64,000 nucleotides of DNA from Anisodus tanguticus. Its lineage: Eukaryota; Streptophyta; Magnoliopsida; Solanales; Solanaceae. Within the stretch, counting starts at the first letter, position 1. Every line of letters begins with the position of its first letter. The translations under genes were made by a program, and so were the position numbers. Shown here in pieces: positions 1-11,410 of the stretch. The stretch spans positions 21,836,142 through 21,900,141 of the forward strand of contig CM067555.1 in NCBI GenBank assembly GCA_034509755.1, in the 5' to 3' direction. The notes below the pieces were generated by a model. That model saw only the letters and a program-made list of their open reading frames with translations. It was not told where the DNA came from and did no database searches.

Positions 1-618
1 ATTGATTTGTTTAAAATGAAAACAAGATGGTACGTTGCCTGTCTTTTATTCTTCTCACGAAAATGAAATGCCAGTTGCTGGCAGATTCCTCTTTCGTAAA
101 TGAATCAAAGAAAAGCTACAATATTTCACTAAGTAAAATGCTAAGGTTGCTGAAAGTTACAAAGGATTCCTTAATCATCATGTCCTCCACTTAGCCAAAC
201 TTGGTGGTGGAGGACTTAATTTGATGACACATGCACACTACTTGCACTCCAATTAATTAATTAAGAGACTTGCCTCCGTATAATTTATCAATCACACCCA
301 TAATTAATTTTGTGATCCCAATTCACTTAAATCTTAATAACTTATAGGATCTTCATATACTCAATGTCATAATTTTCTAATATGCCACTAGTCCATAACC
401 TCTTTGTGCACGCACCAAATTTATTTCGCTTCCCGTCGTCACACTTCTTACATCCAAAATTATTTCGGGGTTTAATTCCTTTTATATACTAATCTTTTTA
501 TTAGCATACGTAAATATGATCCAAAATTTTCCCAATGCTCGGGTCTATTTACACACGCCTAGCGATTTTCCATACTCCTAGCGGTTCAAACCGTGACCCG
601 AAAGTACGGGATGTTACA
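1..618 (-). repeat. 3' LTR (partial) of a minus-strand Ty3/gypsy element
   Basis: Read on the minus strand, the block begins TGTAACATCCCG just after a purine-rich tract (619-630 on the plus strand reads TCCTTCCCCCTT). This is the usual start of a gypsy LTR in this window. The stretch 265-421 is nearly identical to 3582-3736 in the 5' LTR, which ties the two together. The stretch 1-264 has no counterpart in the 5' LTR, so either that LTR has a deletion or this part is foreign. The LTR runs off the window edge. Confidence 0.7.
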
Positions 619-1023
619 TCCTTCCCCCTTAGAAACATTCATTCTCGAATGTTGGGGTACGTATCTAATCCCCGTTACGTAGCCCAGAAATACAATTGTT
701 CTTAGTTCCACCAAATCCGCTAGGGTCCAATGGCTACAACTAATATTGCACAATTTCAATAGGTCTGTATTTACAACACATCCATATTATGTAAAAAGAT
801 CGATAACGTACCTGTACCGATATCAAGTGAGGACTTCCGATCCCGTCGTCCCATTAATGCCTAAGTACGGTTCTGGCCCCCACCAAATTTAGTTGCTCTA
901 CTCCTACCCCTACCTTGGCCGGATAATGTGTGATGACTCTACCCTGACGGGCGTACCGACCGAGATGAAGCTGCTGTAGATTCGATTGGCCGGACCTTAA
1001 CACCTTCGTCTCCTGTCGACAGT

Positions 1024-2200
1024 CTCACATAACATTACCAGGTTCACTACAAGAATAACACACATTTATTCCTTGTCGGCATGGTCCTAGATGGGTCTTT
1101 TCACACTGTTCACATTGAATCAATGGTGGCCTCCTTTGAATAGAATTTCCTCTGCAACAAGTTTCTGACATGTGTGAACCCTGACCTGGCCCCGATTGAA
1201 TAATCCGATCAACTCTCATCCTTGAAAACGGTAATGATGCGCTAGCTACCGAATAAGATGGGTGTCCATAAGGCTGTGTCCTGGGCCCATCTCCGAAATC
1301 TTCCACGTCATCGACGGATCGGGCCCTCTTATGCTGGCCCTTATCACATTCTCGATCTTTCCATTGTTTCTTCTTACGATCCTCCAAGTTCTGTGCATAA
1401 GCCTGAATGCGAGCAATATCGATACTCGGATTCAAAGAAGCCGTAGTACACTCATTAACCAAGTGTGGCCCCAAGCCAGTAACGAACCTGGGTACCCGGT
1501 CACTCATTTCAGCTATAATTGTAGGAGCATATTGAGCCAAGGAATTAAACTACAAGCTATATTCCCGAACGCTCATGTTGCCCTCTTCAAGACGTAGGAA
1601 CCTGTCCTGTCTCACCCGTCGAAGCTCGACTAGTAGAAAATGTTGTAAGAAAGCCTCTGAAAACTCCCCCCATCCTGCTAGCACAACACGAGGTCCCCTA
1701 GATTGCTCCCATGTATCAAACCATGTTACTACGACATCCCACAGTCTATAAGAAGCAAACTTTACCGACTCAGTACTGGTAGCATCCATCACCCGCAAAG
1801 TGCGTTGTACCTGATCTAGAAAATTTTGTGGGTCCGCGTTCAAGTTTGTTCCTATTAATACCAGAGGGTCTAGATTGATGAAATCCCGAGCTCTTGCGCT
1901 AGCAACTCTATCAAAAGGACTGGGAACCTGATGTTGGGCCTGAGCAGCTACCAATCGTGTCAGTAACTGTATCGCACTCCGTATATTAATATCCTCGGCC
2001 GGGGATATCATGTGGAGGGACTGGGGTACTGTCGCTCCACTAATCTCCCCTGATAGTGATGTACCGGGAGAATCATACGAAGGAGTCGTACCAAGGGTCT
2101 CACTCTGGCCCTCGCTAACGGGTGGCAATTGGCTGGTACATTCGCCCGTAGCCGTATTTAACTCCCTTATACTCTTGGACTTCTTCCTTGCGTTAGGCAT
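1024..2200 (-). pseudogene. Ty3/gypsy gag pseudogene
   Basis: This is a retrotransposon capsid/nucleocapsid gene, the only coding part left in its element. Reading starts at an ATG at 2200 with a basic N-terminus (MPNARKKSKS), the usual gypsy gag opening in this window. The middle holds a retrotransposon gag fold signature (DPQNFLDQVQRTLRVM, then RQDRFLRLEEGNMSVREYS). The C-terminal part has one CCHC-like knuckle (CYSCSEPGN), whose histidine position is now asparagine. An in-frame TAG near 1550 interrupts the gene after REYSL and the frame resumes directly; a TGA at about 1024 ends it inside the knuckle. Both stops fit C-to-T change at methylatable sites (CAG, CGA). No protease, reverse transcriptase or integrase follows before the polypurine tract. 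Confidence 0.8.
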
Positions 2201-2392
2201 CGCTGGAATCATAAGCACGAAATGGATTAGGAGTGAAATACTTATAATTCAGTTCTATAGCCCGATTTATGAGATGAAAGAATAAAACCATCCTTAGAAT
2301 ATCAGATAGCCTCATGTTTATAAGTATGGTGCATAATATACCCGTAAATAGACTCTACCAGACACGGCTTGTAGAATCCCTAGGACAGACAT

Positions 2393-2404
2393 GCTCTGAT
2401 ACCA
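2393..2404 (-). other. Primer-binding site (initiator Met-tRNA type)
   Basis: The minus strand reads TGGTATCAGAGC, complementary to the 3' end of initiator methionine tRNA. It lies four bases inside the 5' LTR end (TGTGACA style terminus at 2409). This fixes the element's orientation as minus. Confidence 0.85.
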
Positions 2405-2408
2405 AGTT

Positions 2409-3736
2409 TGTCACGACCCAAATCGGAGGGCCGCGACGGACACCCGGATCCCACCCATCGGGTACCACTAACCTTACAGTCAACACCTATTCATAATTAG
2501 ACATGGGTTAAGTCGATAAAGGACTATATAAAGTCGGATAACCATCTTATATATATATACATACCCAAAGGCCGACAAGGCCATACATAACAACTACACA
2601 CAGGATACATGTCTACAAGCCTCTAGGAGTAACAATATCAAAGGTCGGGACAGGGCCCCGCCATACCCATATATACAAGAAAAGATGTATCGTACCAAAA
2701 TTAGACCAACACTCCGAACAAGGGGAATGCTCCAAAGATCCGCTGGATTCGCAATCCACTAACGTGAACCGTCACCTTCCTTACCGAACATGTGGGTATA
2801 AAACGCAGCGTCCCCCGACAAAAGGGACGTCAGTACGACTGATGTACTGAGTATGTCAGGCATGAACAATAGTATAACAGGGATATAACAACAACTGAAA
2901 CAGAAACAACTGACTAATAGTAAGTACCTCTGAGGGTCCTAATACATATGCCTAAATATCATGCACAATGCGGTATACATATACATCGGCCCCATTGGGC
3001 TTCTTCCTTACCATAACAGCCTCTGAGGGCATCATTTCATGTCGGCCTCTATGGGCATAATATGTTTATATGCCATGCATAATGTGGTAAATACATATAT
3101 ACTAGCCACACAAGGGCATCCTCATTCCCACATCATAAATATATATATATTGGCCCTTAATCAGGCATTTTCCTTCATTAAGCCACACAGCCTTTATCAT
3201 TATCATATCCCAGCTGATCAGGTGGTCTGCATTTCCCATTTCTCGTCCCAAATATACGGTCTTGGGTAAAACATGAATGCAATGCAAATGAAAATGCATG
3301 AATCACAATAAAATATCCTGAATGACATAATTTCCTTGTACCTTCGATTAACGTCGTAAATATTAACATTTTTTCGTATGCCTTAATAAGTACTTAGAAA
3401 CATATTTAGACATGCTTTTAGCATAGGAATCATTAACATGAATATTCTTAACTACTAGGAGTAGAATAAATTATGGAGCAATATCACGGTTACATTTCGT
3501 TACATGGAACATGCCAAAAGAAAGAAATAATTTGTCTTAACATACCTCGATTTGGTCTTGGAATCCTTATTGAAAATCTTGAAGACCTGCCTCCATATAA
3601 TTAACCAATCACACCCATAATTAATTTCGTGATCCTAATTAACTTAAATCTTAATAACTTATAGGATCTTCATATACTCAATGTCATAATTTCCTAATAT
3701 GCAACTAGTCCATAACCTCTTTGTGCACGCACCAAA
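2409..3736 (-). repeat. 5' LTR (5'-truncated) of the minus-strand gag-only element
   Basis: The plus strand starts TGTCACGACCC at 2409, next to the primer-binding site. Inside are modules also found in other gypsy LTRs here: a GGCCGACAAGGCC palindrome at 2570-2582, a GGGACAGGGCCCC block at about 2646, a GTACTGA block around 2830, and GGCC-rich short repeats at 2980-3160. The last 155 bases (3582-3736) repeat 265-421. Beyond 3736 the match stops abruptly, so the first part of this LTR has been lost. Confidence 0.7.
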
Positions 3737-4919
3737 TTGTGTGTGTCTATTCTATAGGCTCTATAATAATTATTTTAACTTGCTTGCAAAATTTATAGTC
3801 AAACGGATATCATTTGGTTCACGTTCGGAGAAGGTTTCATTTTGGAAATCCAATATTTAATTATTTTGATTAATTGTTCATTTGAAAAAAAACGTGCTCT
3901 GATTGGCGATCTAAAGATTTTGTTATAACTGTAATATTATATATAACATGTAGAAATTGACGAAACTAATTTTAGTTTGTTTAGTTGGTTTTTGACAATT
4001 AAGTCAGATTTAGTACTTAATATGCTTATTTATGGCAAAAACAATGGTCAGGGCAGGAGAGTATGTTGATAATTGTTTTGAATAATGATGTGCTCTTTTT
4101 TGTAGGTAATATACATGGTTTTGCTATAGGTTACTGCATGGAAATCCAGGGCATCATATTCATGGACAAAATACAGAAGACTAAGAACACTGCAAACTAT
4201 GCTCTCAAGGATCCTACAGCACTAGGAAATGACCTAGAAAATAATTGGTACAGAGTTGTAGTACCGATGTAAAACCTTAACTACTTTGTGGATTCTGAAT
4301 ATACCAAAAGCCTACACATGATCTATGAATTGATTATCCATCAGTGTGTGGTATTAGCATTGTATGCTCATTCTGCTGATGGTGTGACAATCCATGGAAA
4401 ATGTTGTGAACTACCTGGGAATCTGCAGAACATGTCATGCTACTTGCTAGGCTATACCATGTTGTATGCACTTATGATATACTTGCAATGCATTCTGATA
4501 CCTACAGGTGATGAAAAACAGCTTGGTTCAACCCACAAGGACTATCTACAAACACTGCAACATTAAAGGGCCATATATATTTGATATACCATTGATATAA
4601 AATGGATATAGGGCATGGACAAGACTTTATGCACATGGGCTCATCTTCAACAATAGATCACTATTTAGGAGCAATTTCTTGGCCTAGTTTTGGTCATAAG
4701 TTGATCCATCTTGTGTATGCTTTTTTAGATAGCTTAGTTAATCTTTTAGCATTTTAGCATCTTGTAGCAGCAACTTATAAATCCTAAGTTGCTCATTAGA
4801 TTAATTCTTGCATTTTTTAGCATTTTGGCTACATTGTAAAGACCTTTTGTGTTTTGTTTTGAGATAAATAAATAAAATTGGCCCTAGGCCCTCAAAAGCA
4901 TAGTGGACTTGATTTAAAA
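3737..4919. other. Unassigned AT-rich stretch with short ORFs
   Basis: No gene is recognised. Two adjacent plus-strand ORFs (4063-4272, 69 codons; 4288-4566, 92 codons) have codon-like texture but no known motif. They are followed by a T-rich stretch with repeats of TTAGCATTTT (4740-4830) and an AATAAATAAA-like polyadenylation context near 4866. It could be the decayed 3' end of a host or transposon transcript. There are no boundaries or target duplications to decide. Confidence 0.3.
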
Positions 4920-7664
4920 AAAGATATGGATTAGAAATTTGTTGGTTTCGTTAGATTCATATTGATGTATATGACTTGTGGGAATGAATGACTCGATTCC
5001 TGATGCTTTCGAGTGAGTGATGGGTATGGAAAATGATATTTTGAAAATCCTTTAGTTAAGAAATGAGAATGGTTTACCAAAGTCAAGATCAGGGTAAATG
5101 AGTTTTTTATAAGTTTTGTCAATTTCATTAGGTCCCCATAATATGATTTATGACTTAGTCGATTCGTTGGTTCAGTTCCCGAGAAGTTCGAGGGTCATTT
5201 TGGTGGTTGGTTAAGAAAATAGCTTTTGAGATGATTTGGAGCTGATAACAGTCAACATCGGATCAAGACAACCTAGTTTGAGTGTTTTGAGAGTTTGATC
5301 AAGTTCGTATGATGATGTTGGACTTGTCACAAGTTTTGGTGAGATCCCGATGAGTTTCAGATTGATTTATGTATTGTCGCGCTCGTATTTGAAGTTTTGG
5401 CGTCATTTATTTGGGCATAAAGGGTACCATATTTATAAAACAGCCTTTGATTTGTGTTTCTATTGAAACATTATATCCGTATGACAATTACGGTACTATA
5501 ACAACTTGAATCATCAAATTTTGACGTAGTATCAGGGAGTTATGATCATTTTAGTACGGACGACTAATGATGTGTCTGGTGTGACCGCAGAAGCGGAAGT
5601 TTGGGCGCATAAGTGAACCCGCAAAAGCATAATTTTGGCCGCAAAAGAGACCCTGCAGGTGTTAAAGAAGGTTTGTAGGTGTAGACGCAAAAGCAAAGTT
5701 TTGGGCTACGGAAGCAGAAATCGCTGAGTTAAAAATTCAGACTTCGTCCATTTATTATTTTAAGCATATCTTGAGTTCTAGAGCTCCGTTTGAGGTGATA
5801 TTTGTGGTGTTTTTCTCGTATCAATGAGGGGGTAAGTATATAACCTTTATTTTAATGTTTTCTCATGATTATTTTCGTTGATTATTATTTATATCCGTGT
5901 TTGGGTTGTAGAAGTTGGGGTTTTGAGCCCTAAGAATAAGAGAATGAAAAATCTCAATTTGGGGATTTATTCATGGATGGAATTGGGTGATTTTATGGGT
6001 CTAGACTATATAAGGTATGGGTAAACAAGTCTTCAAATAGAATTTCATTTATCCCCTAAGGGACTCGAGGTTACCTTTTTGGGTTTGTTTAATGAAATTA
6101 CAGTTTTAACTTTCAGGGTTTATGGACCCAAATTATTATCATATGTGTCTACAGACTCGTATACTAACATAGATTATGTACTTGAACATATTGAGATCAT
6201 CTGCAGACTTTGAAGAAGGGAAATGTCGTGTGCTAACCGCTTGAGCTTGGACTTCAAATCAGGCAAATTGAGACTTATAACCTTATTTAAAGCGTTGTGG
6301 TTGGTGTAATGAACTAACTAAGAGGGTGTAATTGAGATAATAAGAGGTTCCGATATTTATGAGACGACGAGCACTTGTATTGGGTACTGGTGCCATGTTA
6401 TGGGTATTTGTGTTATTTCAATTGAAAAGTCCACTCTGAATCCCATACTTTAGGAACTAGCTAATAGATAGTGTGATCCTATGGATTTGTGATTAGGGTA
6501 TGAAGCCCATACTTTATGTCTATATGATTATATGCATGTCTTATCAGTGATTGTCTGTTCTTATCACTCATAAATACTCGTTTAAAAGTGGAAAATAAGC
6601 TAAAGTCAATTTTGTATGGTTTACATGACTAAACATTGAATCTTTGTTGTATAGATGGATTTTTATTGTTATGAATGTCATGTTTATTCTTTCATATAGT
6701 ATCTTATGCATATTATACACGAGGATACATATGTGGTTCCGAGCGGAAATGGTTTCGGAACGGAGTGATGTGATCGATATGAGCCCGAGTGGCTAGAGAT
6801 GGGTATTGTGAGCCTAAAATTGGCTAAGTGAGGTGATTGGAAGCCTAATATTGGCTAAGGAAACCAAAGGGAAATGATTATGGATGGTATATGGACTTCG
6901 CGAGTCCCTCACAGGTCACGATTCATTAATGTTTGAACGTGTGTACCGGTGATGGTAAGGCCTTGCATTACAAAGCATTTTCATATCATATCATCTTATT
7001 AATATCCGACTTGGATATCTTGAATAAAGTGTTGATTGAATCATTCTTACTTGTTTAGTTGGATACTTAAACGACTTCAGGACTTAGAGGATTTTTACCT
7101 TTAGGCTTAAAACTCGTGATTATTATTATATTGTGATGGACTAACCACAGTTAAAGTGTGGAAGTAGTAATCGAAAGAACCAACCCCCATCTCTATTTTA
7201 ATTAGGGTCGCTCGACGATGCTGCTGAGTACACATTATTTCCCTCGTACTCACTCTACACTTGCTGCACCTTTTTGTGTGCAGATTTGATTTAGCACGAG
7301 TGGATCTCAAGACTTCGCCGGTCGTTGATGAGGTCATTTGAGGATTTAAGGTGAGCTACTAGTAGATATGTGGCACCAATTTCTTCTTATTTATTTACTT
7401 ATTCATGTCTTTTTGTTTCAGACAGTGTAGTAGTGCTTATTGTAGACTTGTATCAGTTTGTTAGTGGTTCTTGAACTAGTGACACCAAGTTTGGGATCCG
7501 TCATACTATTTCTGAATTTTTTTTATATTGTGAGACTTATTTATGACTTTACATTTATTTATTTAATTACTTTGCATTGATTCCTTTAATTAATTGGATG
7601 TGGTTGGCTTACTGACTTGGTAGGAGTTAGTGCAATCATGGTTTAGTAAATTGTGTCGTGACCA
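4920..7664 (+). repeat. Plus-strand gypsy LTR (start not defined)
   Basis: The right end, GTCGTGACCA at 7664, is followed two bases later by a methionine-tRNA primer-binding site, so this is a 5' LTR read on the plus strand. The body carries an array of CGCAAAAGC / CGCAGAAGC motifs at 5585-5715 and short repeats of 'AGCCTAAAATTGGCTAAG' type at 6810-6870, both common in plant gypsy LTRs. No matching second LTR or clear left boundary is visible; the left limit given is approximate. Confidence 0.5.
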
Positions 7665-7666
7665 AT

Positions 7667-7679
7667 TGGTATCAAAGCC
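7667..7679 (+). other. Primer-binding site (Met-tRNA type, diverged)
   Basis: TGGTATCAAAGCC differs by one base from the usual TGGTATCAGAGCC. It sits immediately after the LTR end at 7664. Confidence 0.7.
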
Positions 7680-8023
7680 TTAGGTTCATTTGTCTCACAA
7701 GTACAAGAACAATGTCTAGTAGAGTCTTGCATATTGATACAATAAGCTCCGTATTTATCTTCGACAGGCAATAGGACATTTAGGAAACTTCCATTCTTTA
7801 ATTCCTTATCATGCGAATGAGATTCGAGTTAAGGTATAAACATTTTTATTTCACTCTCTCACTAACGGTGAGGACACGTTCCTAGATTCACATGATGAGC
7901 AGCTGGATATGACATTGCATGGTAAAGTAAGAGATGTGTCGCCATGATAAGGACACATGATCAGGTTTAGATTATAACGATGTTATGAAGACTTAGTTGA
8001 GTGGGGTTGTGTTTTAGACCCTT
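7680..8023 (+). other. Start of the internal region of the plus-strand gypsy element, cut off at 8024
   Basis: It begins with the leader typical of these elements (GTCTAGTAGAGTCTTGCAT, also seen at 29875-29893). It continues without an ORF until the next LTR begins at 8024. The rest of the element is not visible, so it was probably truncated by, or before, the 8024 insertion. Confidence 0.45.
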
Positions 8024-10331
8024 TGTCACACCCCAACCTTGGGGTGTGTGGCCGCCAGTCGATGCCCTATCGGCCCGAGCATACCACATCTCATTCATAC
8101 TCTAGATACATCTGTACTGGGCCAACAAGGTCTTAGAATGGTCCTCTTAAGATAATCAAGACACATTCACATGTAGAAACAGAAAAGCCCAACATATATA
8201 TATACGAAGAAGGCCGACAAGGCCACAATACACATCAACTGACTAACAGAGAGTCTGACAAGGCCACGCATGACTTTGACACATAGGACGACTATCTACA
8301 AGCCTCTAAGAGTACATAAACATAAGTGGAAAGCTCTAACATCATCGTTGAGCTGGAATCCTACTAGAAATGAGCGTTGTTCCGTCTATCTGAACCTACA
8401 GGCATGAAACACAACACCCCGATAGAGGATGTCAGTACGAACAATGAATAGAATATATAAGGGAGGAAAATGTAAATAGATACAGTAATGTAAATGAGAA
8501 TAAGGAAGAAACAACATGTAACTTTGAATGTCACTGAAGACCATGATATGCATATTTATAATATAATTGCGTATATAATGCCATAGGCCTCGGTGGGAAA
8601 TATCATTTGTACACTTCTGTGTTATATATAAGTAGTATATATAACGCCATAGACCTCTATGTGCAATATCATATGTATACCTCTATGTTATATATGAGTT
8701 GTGTATATAACGCCATAGGCCTCTAACCGCAACATAAACACATATACATATACATGAGAACAATCGAAGACCATGGGATACTCTTTGTGTCTGTCGGAGT
8801 GATGTAAGGTCGTTGCACCTCCTACTATTCTTATGCGGATAACATATCGGCTTACCTTTACATACGAAACAATAAGAAGAGATAGAACATACCACTTTCA
8901 TCTTTCGAGAAATCAACAATGAAACATACTATGTCAACATAAGAGAGATGTCATAAAGTGCGGAAAATACTCCCGACAAGGGATAGATCAAGAGATACCA
9001 TAAAGTGCAAAGAGTACTCCCGTCAAGGGACAACAAAGATCATGAAATCACTTTTAAGAGTAAGGGATAAACATGTTGTCAACAATTAAGAATAGATTAT
9101 TCTTTTATGGTAGTTTCGATACTTGTTACTATTATTAGGATCATGCCAAAAGGAAAGAAAGGATAATCCTTCCATACCTTGTTGTATTAGCTATACGGAT
9201 TCCACAAGCCCTACATGTTCTATGGATGATTATCTATAGTATACGAATGATTTATATCAATGATCAATCGATAACTCATAAGAAAACTCATTTAGATATT
9301 TCATCCAACACTTAACCTGCATAGAAGTCATATAATCTTTTATAGCTCAATATCTATGTATACAACAACCTTATTCATCTCCATAACACAATCAATAACT
9401 CAGCAACCACATACTACACTTTTAGTTCATTCAAAAATAGCCCAACAATATCCAACAAGAAGATGCAAGGTTTCAAGAACTTATTCTACATGATCTTTCA
9501 ACAATCATTCCTCTAATCATTTTTATAATCTTAAGAACAAGAAGATAGGGATGAAATTTACCTCCAATCACAAGATTTTGATGTTGGATTTGGGTGTTTT
9601 CCCCTTAGAATCACTTTGGGGTCTTAGAAAGATGTTTAGAGAGAATTTAGGAGCTTAGAGGATCTGTTTTGGGGTATAACTGACTTAAGACTAGTTCCCA
9701 CCCTTTTGTATCACCCTAGCACTGCCTCCACCACCATAAAGTATGGTGGGAGTGATGGGTCGTACATATGTTTGACGGTCCATACTTTTGTCATACATGT
9801 TGTCTGCTCTGCAACGCTTTCTTAAATCATTCATAACATTTTGTACACAACTACAATTAATGAATGATTTGTTGCGTTGGAAATTAGACTTGCTGACCTT
9901 GAATGTAGATAGGTCATTAACCCCATAATACCTTATATACTAGAAGATATACCCCCACAAATTTAGGTCAAAATCATGTCCATAATTCTTCCTACCTTCC
10001 CTCGAATTTCGGCGAACTTAATTTTTTCTATTCGTTTAGCCCCAAACTCTACGAGACTTACTTAATACTTGTTTGAAACATTCCTTAATCTTGAAGAGGG
10101 ATATTAACCTCTCTGAGATCATGTTAGTTAACTTGTGATGCAGTCGACCTCAAAAGTACAAAGTGTAACCTAATGAAACTTACTTTCCTCGATTCATTTA
10201 ACCTCCAACTATTCTAACTCATAAAAGACATGGTTGTAACCACTTATAAATTTTAGATTAGCCTAGATTTTTGAATGTGTGAGAACTAAATCATGACATG
10301 ACTTAACATATGGAAAATGCAGGATGTAACA
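8024..10331 (-). repeat. 3' LTR of a minus-strand gypsy element
   Basis: The plus strand starts TGTCACACCCC and ends ATGTAACA; a reverse-complement polypurine tract (TCCTCCCTCCTT, 10332-10343) follows. On the minus strand this is therefore PPT then LTR, i.e. a 3' LTR. It contains the GGCC(GACAA)GGCC palindrome at 8211-8224, the GTACTGACAT... CATGCC block at 8395-8445, and a roughly 63-bp tandem repeat built on 'TATATAACGCCATAGGCCTC' at 8570-8730. Confidence 0.75.
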
Positions 10332-11410
10332 TCCTCCCTCCTTAGGAACATTCGTCCTCAAATGTTGGACTTATTCGCGTTCTATCCTCAAGATTTATCA
10401 AACAATTTCCTAGCACAATTTTGATCGTACCCTATGGTTTGTCATAAGTAACTGTTTATGACATATTGGTGGTACTTAATACAATCGTTATCTTATATAA
10501 TAATCTATAATCCATTATTGGTACCCTTTAAACAATTCATCCCCCCGCCCTAGGACTTATATCTCGTCAGTGAGCACCTGAAGCTATTTTCAGAATTTGA
10601 CATAATTCATCTTCTGGGGAATAATCTAATCCTGCATGTGGGATCCTTTCTCATTAACCTATTACTTCACTCGTAAACTATATCCTCAAATGTTATTCTC
10701 TTATTACTTATCTTATTCCTTTGTTCTATTATCATGGGATATTCCACTCCTTCTAAGTTCACCTTATTCTCTAATTCTTCTTATTTCATTCTAGTAACAC
10801 CAACCTCCCTATAACTCACGAAAACCGTCAACTCACTTGTTCTAATGGGTTCCAATCCCAAGGTCTACTTATCCGCGTAACTTTCTAACACATTATCTCC
10901 TATATTTAATTCTATTAATCTAGAACTTCATCATACTTTTAGTTTTGAGTAGGCGGAACCATTCTGTTTTGGTTCTTCTCCACGGGTGATCTTCAGACTA
11001 GTTCTAACCCCAATCCATCACTAGAGTCAATTCGTACACAAAATTTATAGTATAGTTAAAAGGTGTCACTTCAGACACCCCCTTCCCTAGCTTACAATCT
11101 ATAACAAATGTCCATCAGTGATCGTTCATTACTGTTCTTAAATTCAATGAATCAGCTATTGTACTTAGGTTAAGTTATATGGGATATCCTATAAGGACTT
11201 GACCTATACTTTGGTAGTTACATTTTAGGGTAGTCTATCTGATACGGTCTTATATGTTTATGTTGATATGCCATTCACGGGCACAGTTCCTTAGATATGG
11301 GCATGTTTATGTTGATATGCCATGATTATTGCATTTTAGAACCTATACATAGGTTAATCCCACAATTTCATTCCCTGAGTAACTTAAAACAATCACTAGC
11401 TCGACCTATC
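10332..11410 (-). mobile_element. Decayed internal region of the minus-strand gypsy element, left part
   Basis: Next to the PPT there is an imperfect hairpin (ACATTCG-TCCT-CAAATGT, 10348-10365) like those before other PPTs here. The rest is AT-rich with no usable ORF. It ends at the target duplication CTATC (11406-11410) of the nested element and should resume at 24215. No domain could be read. Confidence 0.55.

Noticed and set aside
1258..1597. Plus-strand ORFs of 62 and 111 codons
   Set aside because: They are antisense shadows of the gag pseudogene on the minus strand.
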